From the NCBI RefSeq assembly GCF_031143425.1, contig NC_090450.1:172345272-172409271 (forward strand): a stretch of 64,000 bases of DNA. Direction: 5' to 3'. Origin of the DNA: Pleurodeles waltl. Its lineage: Eukaryota; Chordata; Amphibia; Caudata; Salamandridae. A program made the translations under genes and the position numbers. This document shows, one piece after another, positions 58,278-64,000 of this stretch (its first letter is position 1; the number at the start of each line of letters is the position of its first letter). Under the pieces are notes generated by a model. That model was not told the DNA's origin. It did not search any database and saw only the letters and a program-made list of their open reading frames with translations.

Positions 58278-59424
58278 CACCATTTCTATTTTACCATTCT
58301 TCCGTATTAACATTCTTATTGCCTCTTATCTTCAGCAATGGTGTGTAAACACTGCACAATAAAACAACAAAAAGCATAAAAAGCCCCATAATATTATATT
58401 TTCAACCTTTCCTTTGGAGGTCTTTGGGGTTATATACAGAAACTGTTTTCTATCAATAATGCCTCTCTGAGTAAGAGGCTCATGTTGGTGCCTTTAAAAC
58501 AGGTTAAACATCTTACTCTCCTAAAGAATGCATTTGGATGGAACCGATCCGTGCAATTGTAGCTCTGTTGTTGGGATACCTCTGATTAATTAGTGCTCTA
58601 AAATGATTGTGCTACTAACCACCTCCGAAAATATCATGAAGAATCTCTCATCCTGGATTAAAGCTTATCGGCTTCCTCAGACAAGACGTGGCACTGAAAT
58701 AGCTTCACTAGATGCAGTTGACAATTTGCATAAATCCATGGATGGGAATGGCACTTCTGATTCAGCTCAAGTCAGTGCAGGCCTCAATTCTGCAGATTAA
58801 GATTTGTTAACCCAGTAGGTGAAGGAAATGATCACAGTCCACAATCTTTTGCTCCACTCAATTTTTCAAGTGATATTTAGTCAGAGAATTCTAAAGTGCA
58901 ACTCTTCATCTCACTCTATCTACATATTTACACCTATGTCTGTGTTCAATGAAAAACCAAAGGTTAAAGCTTCGTTGTAGTTTGGAAAACTTTATTTCTT
59001 CTTCTAGAAATTTTAAAGTTATAGTTATACCCTAAATTTATAAGTTATGCATCACCTTCAAATTACTATAACTTTATATATTATTTCTGTACAAACCAAA
59101 CTCAAACTACACAAACATTAGAAATTCTAAAGTTATGGTTATATATTAAATTTATCATTCACCCACCAGCTTCAAATTACTAGAATTTGCGCACCTCGGT
59201 ACAGAGTATTGTCAACTCACTAGCCACACCAAATTACCTATAACTCGCCACTCTACCATGCACAGTCATTTGAGATGTCATAAGTGTTGTTATGAATTCT
59301 ATGATTTCACGTAGTATTAGTGATGTAATATGAAAGGATGTAAGCATTGCATTGTAAAGCCACAAGTTATAGTTAACTTACTGTGGCTAGTGAGTTGACA
59401 ATACTGTGTAAGGTGGTGCATGAG
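58278..59424. other. Unclassified non-coding DNA, flank of ERV-A
   Basis: An open frame at 58603-58800 (65 codons) has no recognisable domain. 58960-59170 contains a twofold repeat of agaaattctaaagttatggttata-type sequence, probably a fragment of an AT-rich dispersed repeat. Confidence 0.45.
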
Positions 59425-59531
59425 TTCTAGTCGTACAGTGCAATACAGTGTAGTAGTGTGGCATATAATGGAGGAGCGTAGAGTGAAGTGTTTTAGAGTG
59501 GAGTGACATAGAGTACAGTGTTGCAGACTGT

Positions 59532-60250
59532 GACCCCGGGGGTCGGCTTTAATATGGCGGTAAGTACCGCCAACAGGCTGGCGGTACGTACAACCCCACG
59601 GCGGTAACAGCCGCCGGGCTGGAGAGATCCATCACCAGCCCAGCGGCCGTCACTGTTCCGCCTGCGGAATTATGACCCCGCCTACTGCCATGGTTTCCGT
59701 CACTGATAGGGGTCTTCCCCCATTCCTATCCAGGTATCTCCCACCCCCCTATCTCTCCAAAAGCCCCCAGAACCCTCCTACATTCACACCCCCTTCACAC
59801 ACACACACACACACGCATAAACACACCCATTCCCACATGCTTCAACGCATGCATACATCCATTTACACACACATCCTCACACACTTTCAAACATACACGC
59901 ATTCACATAACACAACTTAAAAGCACTCACACCTCCATACATGCACACATGCATTCAACACGCAGCACACACCCGCATCCACACACAAACATTCACACCC
60001 TCCCACACACTACACCCCCCAAACCCCTCCCCTGTCAAAGACTCGGAGACCCGACTTACCTGTGTTCAGGGGGTCCTCTGGCAGGAGATGGGATGGGGTG
60101 CTGCTGCCACCAGCAGCACCCACCAGCAGAACACCGCCAGGCTGTATTATTTGTCATAATATGGCTGGCGGCGGTCTACTGGCGTGGTGCTGCTGGTGGC
60201 AGCAGCACCACTTTACCGCCATCCCCCTCCAATGTCAAAATGAGGGCCAT
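59532..60250. mobile_element. GC-rich element inserted in the satellite
   Basis: Starts around gggggtcggctttaatatgg and ends around aatgtcaaaatgagggcc. Its interior has ggcgg/ccgcc inverted blocks like the MITE at 42864 and a CA-rich stretch at about 59793-60010. Satellite sequence is present directly on both sides. The ends are only weakly inverted and no duplication was found, so the limits are approximate. Confidence 0.5.
59793..59960. repeat. CA-rich microsatellite
   Basis: A pure (CA)n run near 59798-59814 followed by degenerate cacacatt-type units inside the GC-rich element. Confidence 0.85.
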
Positions 60251-62548
60251 AGTGTCATAGACTCATTTGACACAGAGTGGAGTGGCGTAGAGTGGAGCAG
60301 TGGAGTAGAGTGGAGTAGTGGGTCAGAGTAAAGTGGAGGAAAGGGGGTGGAGTGGCATCAAGGAAAAGTGCATAGAGTGTTGTAGTGGGGAGTAGACTGT
60401 TGTACAGTGTCATAAAGTAGAGTAGAGTGTTTTAGAGTGGAGTGTAGGGGCATACGGTGCAGTAGAGTTTCGTACAGTGACTTAGAGTGTAGTACAGTGT
60501 TGTAGAGTGCAGTTGCATAGAGTGGAGTAGAATATTGTAGAGTGCAGCGGTATAGAGTGGAGTGTCATACAGTGCATAGAGTGCGGTAAAGTGTTGTACA
60601 GTTTAGTAGAGTGAAGTGGAGTTGAGTGGAGTGGCGTAGCATACAGTAGAGTAAAGTGTCATACAGTGGAGTAGCGTGTCGTACAGTGGAGTGGTGTGGC
60701 ATGTCATAGAGTGTTGGAAAGTGCCATAGAGTGGTGTAGAGTGGAGGGGCATACAGTGAAGTAGAGTGTTGTAGAATGGAGTGGCATAGAGTACAGTGTC
60801 GTAGAGTGTGGTGGCATGGAGTGGCATTTAGTGTTGTAGAATCGAGTGGCATAAAGTAACATAGAGTGGAGTAGTGGAATAGAGTGGAGTAGAGTGGAGT
60901 GGGGCAGTGAAGTAGAGTAACGTGTTATTCAGTGGCACACAATGTAGAAGAAGGTGGCTAAGTGGAGATAAGTAGAGTGGAGTTGAGTGTCGTAGAGTGG
61001 AGCAGTATAGAGTGGAGTGGTGAGGAGCACAGTAAAGTGTCAAACAGTGTAGTAGAGTGCAGTGGAGTTGAGTGGAATGGCACAGTATAGAGTGGAGTGG
61101 ATTAAAGTGTTATAGAGTGGAGTGGCCTGTTGTACAGTACAGTGGCATACACAGTAGTGGAATGTATTGGCATAGCATAGAGTGGAGCAAAATGTGATAG
61201 AGTCCAGTTGTGTGTTGTACAGTGAATGGTGTTGCATGTTGTAGAGTGTTGGAAAGTGTCGTGGAGTAGAGTGGAGTGGGATAGAGTGAAGTAGAGTCAA
61301 TTGGCATAGATGTGCGTAAAGTGGAGTGGCATAGAGTGGAGTAGTGGAGTCAAGTTGAGTAGTGTGTCATAGAGCAGAGTGGAGTAAAATGGGGTGGTGT
61401 GGCATACAGTGAGTGGCACAGACTGTCACAGAGTGGAGTAGATGGTTGTCGAGTGGCAGAGAGGGCAGTAGAGTGTTATACAGTGGCATAAACTAGAATA
61501 GAGTGGTGTACGGTGGAGTGCCAAAGAGTGTAGTACAGTTTGGAGAGTAGAGGAGAGATAGAGTGTCATAGAGAGTCATAAAGCAAAGTAAAGTAGAGTG
61601 GCATAGAATGGAGTGGCGTAGTGCTGTTCCATAGAATATCGTACTGTAGTGTATTGTGGTGTACACATTCAATGAATAGTAGTGTAGACGCATGCTGCAG
61701 ATTGTCATACAGTGCTGTGACAATTTTGTGGCATAGAGTGTTGAAGTGTACAGTGTCTTGGCATAGATTGGAGTGATGTAGAGTGGAGTGGCATAGTGTG
61801 GGGTGGTATAGAGTGGAATAGAACAGAATGGAGTGGAGTAGCGTGGCATCAAGTACAGTGGGGTGGCATTGAGTAAAGTGGAGTAGAGTAGAGTGGAGCA
61901 GAGTGGAGTAGTGTAGAGTGGATCAGCATAGAGTGGGGTGGCATAGAGTTGACTGCTGTAAAGTGGAGTCGCATAGAGTGGAATGACGTAGAGCACAGTG
62001 GCATAGCAGGAAGTGGCTTAGAGTGGAATAATGTGTAGTGCAGTGGTGTAGAGAGGAGTTGCGTAGAGTGGAGAGGTGTCTCGTACAGTAGAGTGGAGTG
62101 TCATGTCATACAGTGGGGTATTGAACAGATTTGTACAGTGGTGGTTGTGGTACATAGAGGGGAGATGCATAGAACGGGGTGGCATAGAGTGGAATATTGT
62201 AGTGTGGGGTGCCATAGAGTGGAATAGTATAGAGTTGAGTGGCAAAGAGTGTCCTGTTGTACAATGTCATGCATACAGTGTGCTGGCATAGAGTGTTGTG
62301 GCGTACAGTGTTATAGTGTACAATGGAGAGGCATAGAATGGAGTGGCGTAGAGTGAAGTGGAGTGGTGTGGAGTGGAGTGAAGTATCATAAAGTGGAGTG
62401 GCATGTCAGAGAGTGGAGTGTAGTAGAGTGTCACAGAGTGGAATGGACTGTTGTAGATTGGAGTGGTGTGTTGTAGGGTGGAGTGACGTCATATAGTGGA
62501 GTGGAGGGTCATACAGTAGAATAGCGTGTCATGTTGTAGAGTGTTGTT

Positions 62549-63428
62549 TATAAAGACATAAAGGGAAAATGACTGAATGCATTTGGATTAAATTTTGCAG
62601 GAGTGTAGATGACTGGGTGTAAAGGATTCTTTTTGGAAGTAGATCTAAATTGTTTGAGTCGTTTTCAAGTTCTAGGGCCTGATTCACAATGGTAAACTTA
62701 TACTTTTGTGTAAGTTTACTATTGTTTGCTATATAGTTGTAAGGATACTACTGAAAAAATGCCTTTGTGAACAGCAAACAAAAGTAATCTTACACAAACG
62801 TATAGGTACACCATTGTGAATTGGGACCATAATCCACAAAAACATAGTGATATATTGTGCTGCGGTATACTGTGGTAATTTCACAGTATTCCATGGTAAT
62901 TTCACAGTACACTGCAATACTTTCACAGTTTACTACAGTATATTGCAATGACAAACAGTATATAATTGGGTAATGCAAGCTCTTACAAAATTAAAAGGCA
63001 GCCATATTGTTTAGACCATACTGCGCTCTGGATTTTTATTGCACAAAATGAAATGGCATGAAAAATGATATTTCGCATGTAACCGTGACATATAGCCCCC
63101 AATGAGCTCTGTAGAGCTTTATAATTATGAGGGACATTAGGACCATGTGGGAACGCATGGCCAAATTATACAAAATGGTGATTTCAATTAAAAAGCAAGA
63201 AAATGGAAATTATGCAATAATTTCTCCTGCAGTATTATTTTGATTCATTAGGGCTATAAACAGTATTTTTGCTGAAATCTACAAATTATCCAACAAATTA
63301 TGTGAAAAGTGCAGTAAATCCTTCAATTTATAGTAAGTGCAGTAGTCACAGAATCGCATAATTCAACTATCCCTGACAATCTTTCGTGTAATCAACAATA
63401 TATTGGTGCAAGGTAAACAAAACTTAAA
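62549..63428. other. Unclassified non-coding DNA
   Basis: No gene recognised. Around 62670-62825 an inverted pair (cctgattcacaatggtaaac... / ...caccattgtgaattggg) suggests a short foldback element of roughly 150 bp with ends near 62674 and 62825. Confidence 0.45.
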
Positions 63429-64000
63429 GGGGCATATTTAAGAGCCCTTAGCACCATCGGTGCGGTGGCGCAATGTCCTGGCCCTTATATACAAGGTGGT
63501 GTTAAGCCACTTTGTAAATACAGCCCCTTCACACGCAGCACTTTGCGTGGGAGGGGCATACAATGGGTGTTGCTGTGGGCATGCCACAGTAACACCCATT
63601 GCATTTTGACGCTGCCTCAGATTAACAAGTTTTCATAAACCTGAGGCAGTGCCAAAATCAAACGACACCCCAGGGGTGGCATTAGCATGGCCCAACAAGG
63701 AAAAATTTTTCATTTCTCCTCGTTTTTTGCTCTTTCAAACAGAAAGAGCAAATTGCCATTTAAGATTGTTTTTGTGCGTGAAGGTGCACCTTCCTGCACA
63801 AAAACAATCTCCCCTTCAACGCAGCCATCCTTGCACTATGGTGCAAGGGTTGCTTCGTTTGCGCACGGCAGCAAATTTAGTACTGGTGCAGGGGAAAACA
63901 CAGGGATGTGCCTTATTGTAGTAAATGCGGCGCATCCCTGCGTTTTTAAAATGACGGTGTGTGACGCTACCAAATTTGGCGCAGTGCTGCTGTAATCATA
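63429..64000. mobile_element. MITE, cut by the window end
   Basis: The left end GGGGCATATTTAAGAGCCC matches the terminus of the element at 40530. The interior parallels 8330-8960, including atttctcctcgttttttg, gattgtttttgtgc and gcgcatccctgcg blocks. The right terminus lies beyond the window. Confidence 0.65.

Larger units (their letters stand above)
59425..62548. repeat. Degenerate pentanucleotide satellite (AGTGG/CATAG family)
   Basis: Almost the whole stretch breaks into five-base units such as CATAG AGTGG AGTGG CATAG AGTGT TGTAG. Phase slips of one to a few bases occur. The low-order variation suggests an old array with higher-order multiples of 5 bp. The minus strand lacks stops for long distances and gives ORFs up to 167 codons rich in PLYST/PLYAT repeats, a by-product of the 15-base (five-codon) period. 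A GC-rich element interrupts it at about 59532-60250. Confidence 0.9.

Noticed and set aside
61493..61996. 167-codon minus-strand ORF
   Set aside because: Made entirely of the pentanucleotide satellite; the PLY-type peptide repeat follows from the 15-base period, and neighbouring ORFs in other frames look the same.

Overview
This is vertebrate, repeat-dominated DNA from what looks like a giant-genome salamander, most likely a newt such as Pleurodeles. That is an inference from the combination of endogenous foamy-like retroviruses, Ty3/Gypsy, L1 and L2 LINEs, Harbinger-type MITEs, a piggyBac-like element and an active-looking Tc1 element. I found no host protein-coding exon, tRNA, rRNA, CRISPR array or bacterial-style operon. 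Everything recognisable is a transposable element, a retrovirus or a tandem repeat, often nested several layers deep.

Layout. 1-5.5 kb: unclassified DNA with a 170-bp foldback MITE (1375-1544) and a degenerate 46-bp minisatellite (about 4050-4795). 5.5-7.7 kb: a complete Harbinger element (5509-7659) with TIRs, TATA box and a HARBI1-type transposase carrying an 89-bp intron and one frameshift. 8.3-10.7 kb: three MITEs, two with Harbinger-like ends. 11.5-14.8 kb: an antisense L1 ORF2 relic, followed by a second foldback MITE. 17.3-30.5 kb: an old Ty3/Gypsy element with both LTRs, split by a 5.6-kb piggyBac-like element (20756-26322, TTAA target duplication) that carries a 373-bp tandem array, an L2 relic and strong hairpins, and by a 2.0-kb LTR element inside its 3' LTR. 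32.5-34.1 kb: a solo LTR of that same 1.6-kb LTR family. 36.0-37.5 kb: another antisense L1 relic. 39.1-39.65 kb: an L2 RT relic.

39.7-58.3 kb is the most interesting region: two related foamy-like (spuma-type) endogenous retroviruses in opposite orientation. ERV-B (plus strand, about 39.66-45.9 kb) keeps gag, protease, RT, RNase H, integrase and the env leader, but no LTRs were found, and it is interrupted by two MITEs. ERV-A (minus strand, 47525-58273) is a complete provirus with 986/989-bp LTRs and a candidate 4-bp target duplication. It has lost protease and the RT core through an internal deletion, and its gag is split by an apparently intact Tc1/mariner element of DD37E type (55048-56609). 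The Tc1 transposase (338 aa) is the only uninterrupted full-length protein gene in the window.

58.3-64 kb: unclassified DNA, a degenerate pentanucleotide satellite (about 59.4-62.5 kb) interrupted by a GC-rich element, and a MITE cut by the window end. Nesting gives an order of events: retroviral and Gypsy insertions came first, then Harbinger-type MITEs, the piggyBac-like element and the 1.6-kb LTR family, and the well-preserved Tc1 copy probably late.
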